Of a stretch of 36,256 nt of DNA, positions 1-8,666 are shown in pieces; position 1 is the stretch's first letter, and every line of letters starts with the position of its first letter. Under the pieces are notes generated by a model that saw nothing but the letters and a program-made list of their open reading frames with translations, was not told where the DNA came from and made no database searches. The stretch comes from Lentisphaeria bacterium. Its GTDB lineage: Bacteria > Verrucomicrobiota > Lentisphaeria > Victivallales > Victivallaceae. The stretch spans positions 1 through 36,256 of the forward strand of contig JAFVUZ010000014.1 in NCBI GenBank assembly GCA_017502435.1, written 5' to 3'. The position numbers and the translations under genes are program-made.

Positions 1-55
1 AAAAATTAAGGGCATCGCAAACTTTTTTAAGTTTTGCAACAGCCCCGAAATTCAA

Positions 56-73
56 TTGGCAGCGGGGGCTGGA
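56..73 (-). other. Decayed tRNA-Met 3'-end-like scar
   Basis: The bases TTGGCAGCGGGGGCTGGA match the 3' end of the tRNA-Met at 23175-23249 except for one T-to-C change in the acceptor end, then diverge inside the T arm. The preceding bases (GAAATTCA) also resemble those beside the tRNA-like scar at 19032. It may be a remnant of an older integration at the same tRNA. The match is short, so chance is possible. Confidence 0.35.
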
Positions 74-187
74 GGAGGCGAAGCCGGATGCGTGAGCAAA
101 GCGAACGCAATCGACACTTATGAAAGCATCGCTGACATAAGGTGGCGGTAAAGTAAATGGCATCAGGCTTTTATTGAAAATAAAAAA

Positions 188-212
188 GCCGGATCCATTT
201 ACTGAACCCGGC
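188..212 (-). terminator. Rho-independent terminator, original tRNA-Met terminator
   Basis: On the minus strand a 9-bp stem (GCCGGGTTC / GGATCCGGC, with two G-T pairs) closes a 7-base loop and is followed by a run of T (plus-strand A at 182-187). It sits just downstream, in tRNA orientation, of the displaced tRNA-Met 3' half. It is therefore probably the terminator the tRNA gene used before the island inserted. Confidence 0.65.
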
Positions 213-218
213 GTAATC

Positions 219-268
219 TTTTTGGTAGCGGGGGCTGGAATCGAACCAACGGCCTTCAGGTTATGAGC
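219..268. repeat. attL: 50-bp direct repeat of tRNA-Met 3' half
   Basis: These 50 bases are identical to 23171-23220 and in the same orientation. They comprise five T plus the tRNA-Met 3' half from the anticodon loop to the encoded CCA on the minus strand, with no 5' half attached. A lone tRNA 3' fragment at one end of an accessory region, with the intact tRNA at the other, is the usual outcome of tyrosine-recombinase integration into a tRNA gene. The left boundary of the island is therefore here. Confidence 0.85.
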
Positions 269-384
269 AACTGACTTTTGAGGAGGAAATCGCGCGGGTG
301 TTACCTTCAGTTTTTGAAAAATCTGTGAAGTTTGAAAATTTAAACGCAGATCAATGGCAATATAGGTATGGCTGGTATTGCTAA
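268..384 (+). pseudogene. 3' fragment of unknown ORF at island left end
   Basis: An open frame leaves the att core and ends at TAA 382-384, reading QLTFEEEIARVLPSVFEKSV and on to ...WQYRYGWYC. It has no start codon. Upstream in frame it runs through the tRNA copy to a TAG at 226-228. The composition looks coding, with many charged and aromatic residues, so this is probably the tail of a gene cut by recombination at the att site, or one whose 5' part lies across the junction of the circular form. Its end overlaps the convergent small ORF at 381-563. I do not recognise the family. Confidence 0.35.
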
Positions 385-563
385 TAGTCCTTTATCCCCA
401 TTTTTTCAATCAGACAGCTGAGGCTTTTGTCGTGCTGGGCCTGAGAGATCGCTCCGGTGGCAAGGAAGGTGTCGAGCAGATTCTTCTGGCGACGGAATAA
501 CTCCTGCTTCTTTTCGGCCGGAGATAATGTGGACCATTGATCGGATTTGCCAGTGCCCGTCAT
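381..563 (-). CDS. Small hypothetical protein of mobile-element type (60 aa)
   Basis: This is a 60-residue, charged, helical protein containing KKQELFRRQKNLLDTF and ending SCLIEKMGIKDY. Similar short proteins with a 'LDTF...GAIS..Q.DKSL..L.EKMG' pattern are, as I recall, common in mobile elements of gut bacteria, but no function is known to me. The ATG (561-563) directly abuts the stop codon (564-566) of the upstream metallophosphoesterase reading, so it would be translated by coupling. No domain, signal peptide or membrane segment is visible. Confidence 0.6.
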   Translation of the reverse strand: MTGTGKSDQWSTLSPAEKKQELFRRQKNLLDTFLATGAISQAQHDKSLSCLIEKMGIKDY

Positions 564-1337
564 TTATACCTCCAGCACAAAGGTTTTCAGGTCGTCATAA
601 TCGCTACCGACGTTGACTCCCATGAAGCCGGGAACGACCTCTCCGATCACGCGCCGATGGGTGTGGCCACAGATCAAATAGTTGTTATAAAGCGGATCAA
701 ATGGCAGATCGTGAACAAGGTCCTTCATGCCGGTATAAAAGCTGTAATGGCCCGGCTCGTGACCGTTCAGCCTGACGTGCGGAACGTGATGTGTGCAAAG
801 CGCAGTCGGCATCCACGGTTTCATACTCGCCCGGATCATGTCAACGTAATAGGCGTTAAATTCCATGTAGCGACTTTCAACGTCGATGATCCGCCAGTCC
901 TGCCAGCCGTCCTACTGGTTGATCCGCTGATTATCCCGGATGCGCATGGAACCGTCGAAAAACAATGTTCCGCCGACAAAGTTCACGCCATCGAGGATCA
1001 CGCTGCCACAAAGGTCCAGATAAAAGATATTTTTGTCGGCAAGGGTCTGCGCTTTCAGTTTTTCCAAAGTATCCTCAAACGTCCGGCCCCAGAACTCGTG
1101 ATTGCCCAGCGTGACCACGATCGGCAGGTCGCCGGGGATCACGCTCCGCAATAAGGTCGAAAGCAGGCGTACCTGGGCCGGGCAAACGGTGTCCCCCGAC
1201 ACCACAATGGCGTCTGGCGAAACTTCGCACACGTGCGCCGCTATACCCGTCAGAAACGGAGACAGCACCTTCCGGTTGATCGCGTCAACGACCGCTTCGG
1301 AGCGAAGGTGAAGGTCGGAAAGGCAGAGGAGGTTCAT
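564..1337 (-). pseudogene. Metallophosphoesterase interrupted by in-frame TAG
   Basis: This is a calcineurin-like phosphoesterase. Residues 1-141 carry the N-terminal metal-binding motifs: SDLHLRS (D8, H10), SGD (G48-D49) and GNHE (78-81). A TAG at 912-914 then interrupts the frame. The same frame continues for 115 codons, opening with DGWQDWRII and later containing THHVPH and CGHTHRR, the two remaining metal-binding histidine motifs. Together they make a complete enzyme of about 257 residues with one amber codon, which a single change from TGG (Trp), CAG or AAG would explain. The family includes phosphodiesterases and protein phosphatases, and the substrate here is unknown. The ATG overlaps the upstream stop codon (ATGA), and the 60-aa ORF abuts the 3' end, so the operon layout is intact. 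Either the mutation is recent or the TAG is read through; I favour a nonsense mutation. Confidence 0.75.
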
Positions 1338-1483
1338 GGCACTAACTTGTTTTTATCAGTAACAATATTCAGCCCCTTTCCGGAAATCCCATACGCCTGC
1401 GTAATATCCTCGTTCTGGAAAACGGCAAGGTATTGTTTCATATTGGGAGCCAGTTTGCCGGAGAGCATTTCGTCCAGAAGCAT
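1334..1483 (-). CDS. Tiny ORF (49 aa) coupled to the metallophosphoesterase
   Basis: From the ATG at 1481-1483 the frame reads MLLDEMLSGKLAPNMKQYLA and ends ...TDKNKLVP. Its TGA (1334-1336) overlaps the metallophosphoesterase ATG as ATGA, typical of translational coupling. The frame is open further upstream to 1504, adding TEGPVSW, but without a start codon. It is probably the 3' part of a gene that included the ORF at 1500-1640, separated from it by a +1/-1 shift. No family recognised. Confidence 0.4.
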   Translation of the reverse strand: MLLDEMLSGKLAPNMKQYLAVFQNEDITQAYGISGKGLNIVTDKNKLVP

Positions 1484-1499
1484 CCAAGAAACCGGGCCT

Positions 1500-1640
1500 T
1501 CAGTTCATCGCCCCGCTGTAACTGCTGGTCTTGAACAGAAAGACAAAATATTGAGACTGCTTCACTGGGGTATACCACTGGATGTACCCAGTGGGAATCT
1601 CGTCAGTTATCGTCAGGCCCGTTTTGTCCTCTAAATCCAT
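1500..1640 (-). CDS. Tiny ORF (46 aa), possible 5' part of a frameshifted gene
   Basis: The frame starts at ATG 1638-1640, reads MDLEDKTGLTITDEI, contains GYIQWYTPVKQSQYFVFLFK, and stops at TGA 1500-1502. It overlaps the frame that continues as TEGPVSWMLLDE (open to 1504). Loss of a single A near 1503-1506 would join the two into one protein of about 100 residues, so this may be a frameshifted gene rather than two genes. I do not recognise the protein. Confidence 0.35.
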   Translation of the reverse strand: MDLEDKTGLTITDEIPTGYIQWYTPVKQSQYFVFLFKTSSYSGAMN

Positions 1641-1674
1641 CTTCGCAGTATGCTATCCGACTCCCATAGAGCCT

Positions 1675-3951
1675 TTACATCAACGCCAAAAGAGGCTCCC
1701 GTGAATCACATAAAAGTACAAAATCCCCGTGTGTTCCGTCCTTTATATTTGGGTACATCTTAATAAGTTTTTCCACGCGATTTTCGCTATCGAGTCCTTC
1801 TTTTTGATGTATTGAACATTCCTTAACTTGTGGCTTCTCTACATTCAATTCCCTAATAACATATGACGAGTTTCGTATTTCCAAAAGCCAATTGTCATCA
1901 AGAATAATATTTGTACCACAACTCTCACGGTTGACTGTTCCTACGTGCATCAAAAACGGATTGTAAGAATTTTCAGATGCTTTTTGTTTTTGATGTAACA
2001 CTAAAAATTCATATGGCCGCTCATTAAAATCTTCCCACCAATATCTTCCATATCGGGAAGGACGGAAATTATCATATTTCACATAGTAATATCTCCACGG
2101 ATAGTTCTGACAATCCTCACAGTTTTGTATAAAAGCATTTATAATCTCTCGTAGTTTATCGTCAGTAAAATAACTGCATCGTGACAAGAGGTCCGCCAGA
2201 ATATTTTTTGTTGACTCAAAACCATTAAGCGCACTTTTGTGAAAAAGCGTTTTCCACGCAAAACCTTCCCTCATTGATGATCCGAGTTGATAACGTCGCC
2301 CATTGCGATCTTTTTGTTTGTAATCACCAATTGAAAGCAATGCGCAATCAACAAGATCCCAATTACATTTGAAAAGCGAACCGAATCGTGAAAAATATTC
2401 TGGATGCTCCAAATCGACTATTGATATCTGTCCATATAAAAGCTCATGATCTTCAAGTTCAAAAAGACTTTCTTTTAATGTGGGATTTTCATTTGTCCAT
2501 TTGAGTTTTAACTTCTCTTCCTCTATCTGTACTGCACTGAAATTGATCCCGCAAACTTTCGCATCAAGAAACACCCCATTTACAATAACACTATGAACTT
2601 GAGCCAAAATAGCTGGCATTCGGTTACCTCCGACACGATCTTCACTGTCGCTGATTTCGTCACTTGAATTCTTTAAAAGGTTATTGACAATTCTCAATCG
2701 ACGGCGAAAGGCGGATTCTTCTATTTTAGTGAAATTTTGTCTGTAAGCGGCAAAAGCATACAACATAATTATTTGACCTAATGTGAACTTGCGTCGCTTT
2801 TGCGAGTCAACTTCTCCAGAATTCCGCAGACAATCTTCAAAAAGATTAATTGGGAATGCAGTCTTTATCTTTCCTTCGGTATATACATCAGAAGAGAATG
2901 ATTCAAAGAAAGATTTAATATCAATACTTTTCTTTTCAACCAGCCAGCAGTCAAAGTAGTTTTCGAGTGTCTGAATGTTTTTGAGAACATCTTCTCTACC
3001 TATCCCTGCCTCATCTTCATTTTCAGAAACAGTGAAATACTTGCGTAACAGAGCAAACTCATCGTCGTCGGCGCGGGGACTTCCATTACTCTCGTAACAA
3101 ATAACATTACAGATAAAAACGAAATAGCGAAGAAATTCATCGTCTGTGGTATTATCGCTATTCTCGTCCCCAGTATGGCTGTCGCGATATTGCCAGATTA
3201 AATCAGTCCATTCTCTGTCAATCTTTGTCCCTATACGTTTAGCTGCTTCTGGGGCAACAACCGCCAGTAACTTTTCAAGCTCTGCTTTGAAATGTTCAAA
3301 CCTTGTCAATGGCTTACCTCGCGAATTCATCTTAATGTAAAGTTCATCAGTAAGCCCCATATTCTCTATCGGCAGGAAATAAAAGGAAATATTTGCAAGT
3401 TTTCCGAACAGGTCTTCCACCGAAGAAAATTTTTCCCATATTGCATCAAGCATAACAAGCATAGATGCGACTGTTGCATCATGTTGCCACTCAAGGTGGA
3501 ACCAATTTTTGTCTTTGATTTGCAGGGACAGCGAAGATGTGATATTGGGATTAAAATCTTCATTCACAATTTTCTCACAGAAATAACGCGCCGCCGGTCT
3601 TGTCTCATAGCTGAACTTCTTCAGGAAATCACATTCTCCGGTTGGCACATTTTCTTTCTTTGACGCAAACCAGTACAGCAAAAACAATGTCGTAAGACGT
3701 TGTTGTCCGTCAAGTGGAGTCAACACTCCATCCCGAATGTCGCCATAAATGAAATCAAGCGTGATAGGACTTCCGTTAACAGCATCAAACAATGCATCCA
3801 GAAAACGCAAACGCTTCTTGCTATTTTTCTCGTCGCAACGGCCATATGCAAAGTCCCGTTGTATTTTTGGTATCACTATTTTTGTGATTTCAGGCGAGCC
3901 ATTTTCATTTTGAAACGAACCAAATATTGACTTGAAAGTTCTTGTTTCCAT
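1675..3951 (-). CDS. DUF262 (ParB/GmrS-like) protein, long form (758 aa)
   Basis: The N-terminal DUF262 domain is clear: IPKIQRDFAYGR (residues 28-38) and DGQQRLTTLFLLYW (81-94). The DGQQR motif defines this ParB-fold NTP-binding/hydrolysing domain, known from the GmrSD type IV restriction enzyme, BrxU and SspE. The remaining 600 or so residues are charged and aromatic-rich, for example SRYGRYWWEDFNERPY in the C-terminal third. I see no LEHI..Q DUF1524 nuclease motif, unlike the upstream paralogue. The gene is last in the operon, 20 bases after the other DUF262 gene. Proteins of this kind sense modified or foreign DNA and cut it or abort infection; here the likely role is a second restriction layer or partner of the type I enzyme. 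The DUF262 assignment is firm and the C-terminal function is unknown. Confidence 0.85.
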   Translation of the reverse strand: METRTFKSIFGSFQNENGSPEITKIVIPKIQRDFAYGRCDEKNSKKRLRFLDALFDAVNGSPITLDFIYGDIRDGVLTPLDGQQRLTTLFLLYWFASKKENVPTGECDFLKKFSYETRPAARYFCEKIVNEDFNPNITSSLSLQIKDKNWFHLEWQHDATVASMLVMLDAIWEKFSSVEDLFGKLANISFYFLPIENMGLTDELYIKMNSRGKPLTRFEHFKAELEKLLAVVAPEAAKRIGTKIDREWTDLIWQYRDSHTGDENSDNTTDDEFLRYFVFICNVICYESNGSPRADDDEFALLRKYFTVSENEDEAGIGREDVLKNIQTLENYFDCWLVEKKSIDIKSFFESFSSDVYTEGKIKTAFPINLFEDCLRNSGEVDSQKRRKFTLGQIIMLYAFAAYRQNFTKIEESAFRRRLRIVNNLLKNSSDEISDSEDRVGGNRMPAILAQVHSVIVNGVFLDAKVCGINFSAVQIEEEKLKLKWTNENPTLKESLFELEDHELLYGQISIVDLEHPEYFSRFGSLFKCNWDLVDCALLSIGDYKQKDRNGRRYQLGSSMREGFAWKTLFHKSALNGFESTKNILADLLSRCSYFTDDKLREIINAFIQNCEDCQNYPWRYYYVKYDNFRPSRYGRYWWEDFNERPYEFLVLHQKQKASENSYNPFLMHVGTVNRESCGTNIILDDNWLLEIRNSSYVIRELNVEKPQVKECSIHQKEGLDSENRVEKLIKMYPNIKDGTHGDFVLLCDSREPLLALM

Positions 3952-3971
3952 TGATATGTCTCCTGATTTTC

Positions 3972-5690
3972 TTATTCAAAATATTTACTGAGAATCTTCT
4001 TGATTGCTTTCAAGTAAGCATCACGATCACTCTTGCTCCAAAAATGAAGGTTCGTTTCCGATGTTGAGTAATATTTCATAAAGACCATCTTCGTGCAAAA
4101 CGGGATATATTCTCCCTTCTTGTCCATTTCGAGAATATAATTTCTTTTTGCATCAAATGTATAATTGCTTAATGCAGAATTTTGTCCAGCGGAAATCAAG
4201 GCCATGTTGGGTAATAGGTGAATATATTCTCCTGCATCATCGTCTTGTGGCGTTAAAGCTTTTATAACATCTGCTTGCAATTGCTCAAATTGCTCCCGAA
4301 CTTTTGCTGTTTTGGGATTTTCTTTTATTTGCGTAATCAAATTAACCATTGACGCCACAAGTTCTTCCTGTCCTCCAATAGATTTAAGAGACTTCACATG
4401 AGCCTCCAACCAATCCCTGATTTTGCCGTTGGTTTGAAGCCCCTCGGAGTTCTGCGCATGGATATGTTCAAGACTCCAATTTTCCTCCTTATGTCTGCCA
4501 AAAGGAAATCTCATCTTCTTATTGTCAATCAAGCGAACCGATTCAACATTAAACAATAATAAAAGCTTTTGAATGTTCCATTTATCAGTAGCATTTGCAT
4601 AACTTAGTTCGTCATAGTCTTTATCTTTGCCAAAGGTTACGCTCTGTTTGATATATTCATCAATAACAGCGCGAAATTCAGACTTAGATTTACCTTCATA
4701 TTCATTGAGCATTTCCTGTAAAGTTCTTGATCCGCTCGCAATAAGATACCCTATTTTATGATAGAAGTCGTGATCTGCGAACCATTCTTTTAATGTCAAA
4801 TAGTTATGACGTATATCATTCCAAATATTTTTTAGTGTCTCTCCATCTTTGAGCTTTTTATCAAAATGTAAAAATGTTCGATAGGGTTCCTTATCTGAAG
4901 GCTGCTTATTTGCCATCAGATCAAGAACCAGATCAATGCGAGTTTGGTAGTCACTCGCCGTTCTATTAGACAAAAAACCCCAAAATGCTTCCTCATGGAG
5001 TTCGCGCTCTATCGCATCCCACTCCAATGATAATTCTTCCTGACGAATCACCCCTTCGTTGCCTATTTTAAGAAAAAGAGCCTTGACTAACTCCGAACTG
5101 GTCAAAGGAATTTTTCCAATATTGAGACGCGTAAAAAGCGATACTCCGTCTTCGCTATCCGGAACCTCATACCAAATTACTTTTACACAGGAATTAAAAT
5201 AATCGTTTATTCTGGTGAGATGGTGCTGTTGTAGTTTCCCATCGGGGGAAAACCACTCCTTGATTGTTTTATAGGCATCACAGATAAAAAAGAAATCTAT
5301 ATTGTCATCCTTACGCTCCTCATCCGGTTTTTTCAGAAATTCTGACGATTCTTGTCTGGTTTCGTATGAAAGTGAAAAGCATGGTTCGCTCATAAACCCA
5401 TTGCTGATTTCGTGCATGCAAGCGTAGATTAGATATATCGTCGTGAGCCTCTGCTGACCATCAATCAGTTCAAATTTATCACCATGATTACGCACAACGA
5501 TAGGTTGAAGACAGTAATTTTCGTTCTCATGACATCTTAGCTTGCTACCATATTCATACACATCGTTGAGTAATGTTTCAACCTCATTTTTGCCCCAGCG
5601 ATACCCTCTCTGATAATCCGGGACAAAGAATGTTCCTTTAATTCCACCAACAAGTCGAGTTGTCAAGTTTATTTCTGGCATAATATTCAC
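3972..5690 (-). CDS. DUF262-DUF1524 protein, GmrSD-like nuclease (572 aa)
   Basis: The DUF262 motifs are FFVPDYQRGYRW (residues 21-32) and IDGQQRLTTIYLIY (76-89). The C-terminal half carries the DUF1524 HNH-type signature: WSLEHIHAQ (405-413) and, near the end, LLPNMALISAGQNSALSN followed by F..KR. This is the fused architecture of GmrSD-type modification-dependent nucleases, in which the N-terminal part hydrolyses NTP and the C-terminal part cleaves DNA. The gene starts 8 bases after the hsdR stop; the first codon is GTG at 5688-5690, and the ATG three codons in (5681) is an equally plausible start. It lies in the operon with hsdMSR and the RT cassette, so restriction of phage DNA that evades the type I enzyme is a reasonable inference. 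Confidence 0.87.
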   Translation of the reverse strand: MNIMPEINLTTRLVGGIKGTFFVPDYQRGYRWGKNEVETLLNDVYEYGSKLRCHENENYCLQPIVVRNHGDKFELIDGQQRLTTIYLIYACMHEISNGFMSEPCFSLSYETRQESSEFLKKPDEERKDDNIDFFFICDAYKTIKEWFSPDGKLQQHHLTRINDYFNSCVKVIWYEVPDSEDGVSLFTRLNIGKIPLTSSELVKALFLKIGNEGVIRQEELSLEWDAIERELHEEAFWGFLSNRTASDYQTRIDLVLDLMANKQPSDKEPYRTFLHFDKKLKDGETLKNIWNDIRHNYLTLKEWFADHDFYHKIGYLIASGSRTLQEMLNEYEGKSKSEFRAVIDEYIKQSVTFGKDKDYDELSYANATDKWNIQKLLLLFNVESVRLIDNKKMRFPFGRHKEENWSLEHIHAQNSEGLQTNGKIRDWLEAHVKSLKSIGGQEELVASMVNLITQIKENPKTAKVREQFEQLQADVIKALTPQDDDAGEYIHLLPNMALISAGQNSALSNYTFDAKRNYILEMDKKGEYIPFCTKMVFMKYYSTSETNLHFWSKSDRDAYLKAIKKILSKYFE

Positions 5691-5698
5691 CGTTACAC

Positions 5699-8656
5699 TT
5701 AGTTTCTGTTGCGGATAAACGGTTTGCCTTCCTGATTGTAGGTCAGATTAAACACCATATCGGCAATCCATTTGTTGAAATGGGGGTTGTCTGTATATTG
5801 TTTGAACAATTCAAGATTGTCGGACATAATTTTGAACATGACTTTTTGCAGGGCGCTATCACTTTCCAATCTGGCATTTTGCCGATCAGAATTTTTCATG
5901 GCTGCTTGATATTTTGTGTCCTGCGAAACCATTTCCGGAATACGTGCAATTTGCGCCTGAACGTTATCTTTGTCTTTCCAGTCGATGTTGCCCCACAGAT
6001 CGTTAAAAGTTTTCAGAATATTGGTCAACTCATCATATTCCGGTTCAGGTTTTCTGCCGCTGCTACCGACAGGCACAGGATCAACTTCTGCATTCTGATC
6101 TTCCAGACTGATAGAAATTTGTGTTTTAACCTCAATCCGATAACTTTCCAGGTCAACAGATTTGAGAATGTCATCAAAGTCAGGATCGTCACCACTGGGA
6201 GAAGGAAGTTTCGGAATCAGCAAGGTCAGGAAAGTACAAAGTTTTTCCCATTTTGGATCAGCATAAGGAAGAATTGCGCCCAGAAATTCATAGGTACGCA
6301 CAAAGCTTTTGGCTGTGCCTTTGAATTTGATCTGTCCGTCCTCATCCAAAGTAGTTTTATAAACTTCTGCGCAGGCATCCAGGATCGGATCGAGCTTGTC
6401 ACGTTCGGCTCCGTTCAGGAAAAGATCCAGAAGGCGATCAACATCTTCTTCGGTATAAACCTGGGCTTCTTCCAGAATCGTAATCAGATCATAGAGCTTG
6501 TTGGGATCAGTTTCTGCAGACAGGATCGTTGTTCTGTAATAACGGTCAAAAGCGGCTTTTACCTGCTCGGTCTGATCGGCAAAGTCCAAAACAAAGGTAT
6601 CTTTTTTCTTGGGGCAAGCGCGATTCAAACGGGAAAGAGTTTGAACAGCCTTGATATCCGAAAGTTCCTTGTCAACATACATTGTGTGCAGAAGCGGTTC
6701 ATCATAGCCGGTTTGAAATTTGTCAGCCACAACCAGAAAACGGTAAGGCTCTTCTTTGAAAGTATCCTCAATATCTTTGCTGGGAAATCCGTTGAGGGCA
6801 GCTTCGTCCATTTTTTTGCCTTCATATTCTTTTTCTCCTGAAAACGCAACAATTGCTTTGTACGGGCTGTTGCGATCGCTCAGGCATTGGCAAATTGCTT
6901 TGTAGTAAGTGATTGCACGTTCGATGGAACTGCAAACCACCATCGCGCGAGCCTTGCCGCCGATTTTACCTTTGGCAACGACCTGTTCATGAAAGTGGTC
7001 AACGATCATCGCAGCTTTACGTGAAATGGGAAATTCATTGCTTTCAACGTATGCCCGCAACCGTTTCTGGGCTTTCTTTTTGTCAAACAGCGGATTATCC
7101 TGAGATGTTTTCGCCAATTTGTAAAAACTGGTGATCGGAGTGTAATAACGCAGAACATCAAGAATAAATCCTTCCTGAATCGCCTGTTTCATCGTGTAGT
7201 TGTGATAGGGACGATGCTTGGTCTGGTCGCCTTCAAGATAAGGAACACCGAAGATCTCAAGCGTTTTGTTTTTCGGAGTGGCGGTAAAGGCGTAATAGTT
7301 GGCATTCTTCAACATCTTGCGCCCCTCCATCAGCTTGTTGATCTTATCTTCGGTGGTGTCGTTGGGATCATATTCTCCGGAAAGTGCAATGTTCATTTTG
7401 GCAGAAAGACTGCCGCTTTGACTGGAATGAGCTTCGTCAATGATGATTGCAAAGGTTGAGTTTTTGCCGGTGGTGCCGACTTCATCCAGAATCCATTGGA
7501 ATTTGTGGATTGTGGAAATAATGATCTTTTTGCCGTTCTGGATCGCTTCACGCAGTTTGCCGGAAGTTTCTGCCCAGGCAACGGTACTGGAAACTTGCAT
7601 AAACTGTTTGATGGTGTCCTTGATTTGTTTGTCGAGGTTGATCCGGTCGGTAACAACGATCACGGAGTCAATAACGTCCTTGCCATCCTTATTGAGTCCG
7701 ATCAACTGGTGCGCCAGCCACGCAATGGAGTTGGATTTGCCGCTACCTGCGCTGTGCTGAATAAGGAACTTATTACCGATACAATCTTTGAGCGTATCAG
7801 CAAGAAGAGAACGGACAACCGATAACTGGTGATAGCGGGGGAATATCTGTTTTTCTTTCTTCTTTTTGGTTTTTTTATCCGTTTCGACCACCACCTGCGC
7901 ATAGTTTTCAATGATATTGGCAAGAGAAGTCTTGGACAGAATCTCTTTCCAAAGATAGTCCGTTTTGAGTCCATTGGGGTTTGGCGGATTACCTGCGCCG
8001 TCATTATGTCCTTTATTGAAAGGCAGGAACCAGGAGTCTTTACCAGCAAGTTTGGTGCAGAAACGCACTTCGTCATCATCAACGGCAAAGTGGACCATAC
8101 AGCGTTTGAAACTGAAAAGCATCTCTCTGGGATCGCGGTCAAGCTGATACTGTTCGACTGCATCTTCCACATTCTGCTTGGTCAACTGATTTTTGAGTTC
8201 ACAAGTGATAACCGGCAGACCGTTGATAAAAATACAGAGATCAAGGGCAAGTTTCGTGTTGTCATTGGAGTAAGCCACCTGCCGGGTAACGCTGAAAATG
8301 TTTTGAGCAAAGAGTTCTGCCGCCTTCTTGTTTTGTTCAGAAGGAGTCATATAAAACATTACCAAAGAAGCCGGATAAATGGAAACACCCTTGCGCAGCA
8401 CATCAATAATGCCGCGTTTGGCGATTTCGCCCTGCAAACGATCAAGGAATTGTTTGCGTTTGATTTCGCTGGAATCGACTTGCAGTTTTGCCATTTCCTC
8501 CGGCTGAGTGGCATTGAGAAAACGGAACAAGCGGACTTCATCAATGGCATAATCCTTGTTATACTCGTTGGGAAGTCCCTGTTCATATCCATTCTGATCC
8601 CGCAGCCAATCAACAATCAGTGCTTCCAGACCTTTCTCTTTGGTATCGGTTATCAT
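5699..8656 (-). CDS. hsdR: Type I restriction enzyme R subunit HsdR (985 aa)
   Basis: HsdR cuts DNA and drives translocation in the type I complex with HsdM and HsdS. From the chosen start the N-terminal nuclease shows D139 and E153-L-K155 in PVITCELKNQ, the PD-(D/E)XK pattern. The SF2 motor follows: Walker A HSAGSGKS (around 301-308), Walker B IIIDEAH (404-410), then TATP, and later QTLSRLNRA (motif VI). Length fits the family. I start at ATG 8654-8656, with AGGGGA 5 bases upstream and only 10 bases after the RT stop codon; an upstream in-frame start at 8755 would overlap the RT. In most type I operons hsdR adjoins hsdM or hsdS, but here the RT and GHKL genes intervene. Composition by eye is more GC-rich than that of the RT gene. 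Confidence 0.95.
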   Translation of the reverse strand: MITDTKEKGLEALIVDWLRDQNGYEQGLPNEYNKDYAIDEVRLFRFLNATQPEEMAKLQVDSSEIKRKQFLDRLQGEIAKRGIIDVLRKGVSIYPASLVMFYMTPSEQNKKAAELFAQNIFSVTRQVAYSNDNTKLALDLCIFINGLPVITCELKNQLTKQNVEDAVEQYQLDRDPREMLFSFKRCMVHFAVDDDEVRFCTKLAGKDSWFLPFNKGHNDGAGNPPNPNGLKTDYLWKEILSKTSLANIIENYAQVVVETDKKTKKKKEKQIFPRYHQLSVVRSLLADTLKDCIGNKFLIQHSAGSGKSNSIAWLAHQLIGLNKDGKDVIDSVIVVTDRINLDKQIKDTIKQFMQVSSTVAWAETSGKLREAIQNGKKIIISTIHKFQWILDEVGTTGKNSTFAIIIDEAHSSQSGSLSAKMNIALSGEYDPNDTTEDKINKLMEGRKMLKNANYYAFTATPKNKTLEIFGVPYLEGDQTKHRPYHNYTMKQAIQEGFILDVLRYYTPITSFYKLAKTSQDNPLFDKKKAQKRLRAYVESNEFPISRKAAMIVDHFHEQVVAKGKIGGKARAMVVCSSIERAITYYKAICQCLSDRNSPYKAIVAFSGEKEYEGKKMDEAALNGFPSKDIEDTFKEEPYRFLVVADKFQTGYDEPLLHTMYVDKELSDIKAVQTLSRLNRACPKKKDTFVLDFADQTEQVKAAFDRYYRTTILSAETDPNKLYDLITILEEAQVYTEEDVDRLLDLFLNGAERDKLDPILDACAEVYKTTLDEDGQIKFKGTAKSFVRTYEFLGAILPYADPKWEKLCTFLTLLIPKLPSPSGDDPDFDDILKSVDLESYRIEVKTQISISLEDQNAEVDPVPVGSSGRKPEPEYDELTNILKTFNDLWGNIDWKDKDNVQAQIARIPEMVSQDTKYQAAMKNSDRQNARLESDSALQKVMFKIMSDNLELFKQYTDNPHFNKWIADMVFNLTYNQEGKPFIRNRN

Positions 8657-8666
8657 TGTTTCCCCT

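Larger units (their letters stand above)
1..218. other. Non-coding left flank of the island
   Basis: I see no convincing gene here. The stretch contains a hairpin with 7-bp arms (CAGCCCC at 40-46, GGGGCTG at 65-71), a block at 56-73 resembling the tRNA-Met 3' end, and a terminator-like hairpin at 188-212. It is probably the chromosomal (or older island) sequence that originally lay downstream of the tRNA-Met gene. Confidence 0.5.

Noticed and set aside
537..1154. 205-codon plus-strand ORF
   Set aside because: It is antisense to the metallophosphoesterase, whose motifs are unmistakable on the minus strand; the plus frame has no family features.
5780..6841. 353-codon plus-strand ORF
   Set aside because: Shadow of hsdR; the minus strand carries the helicase motifs and the plus frame is unusually rich in Phe, Ile and Asn.
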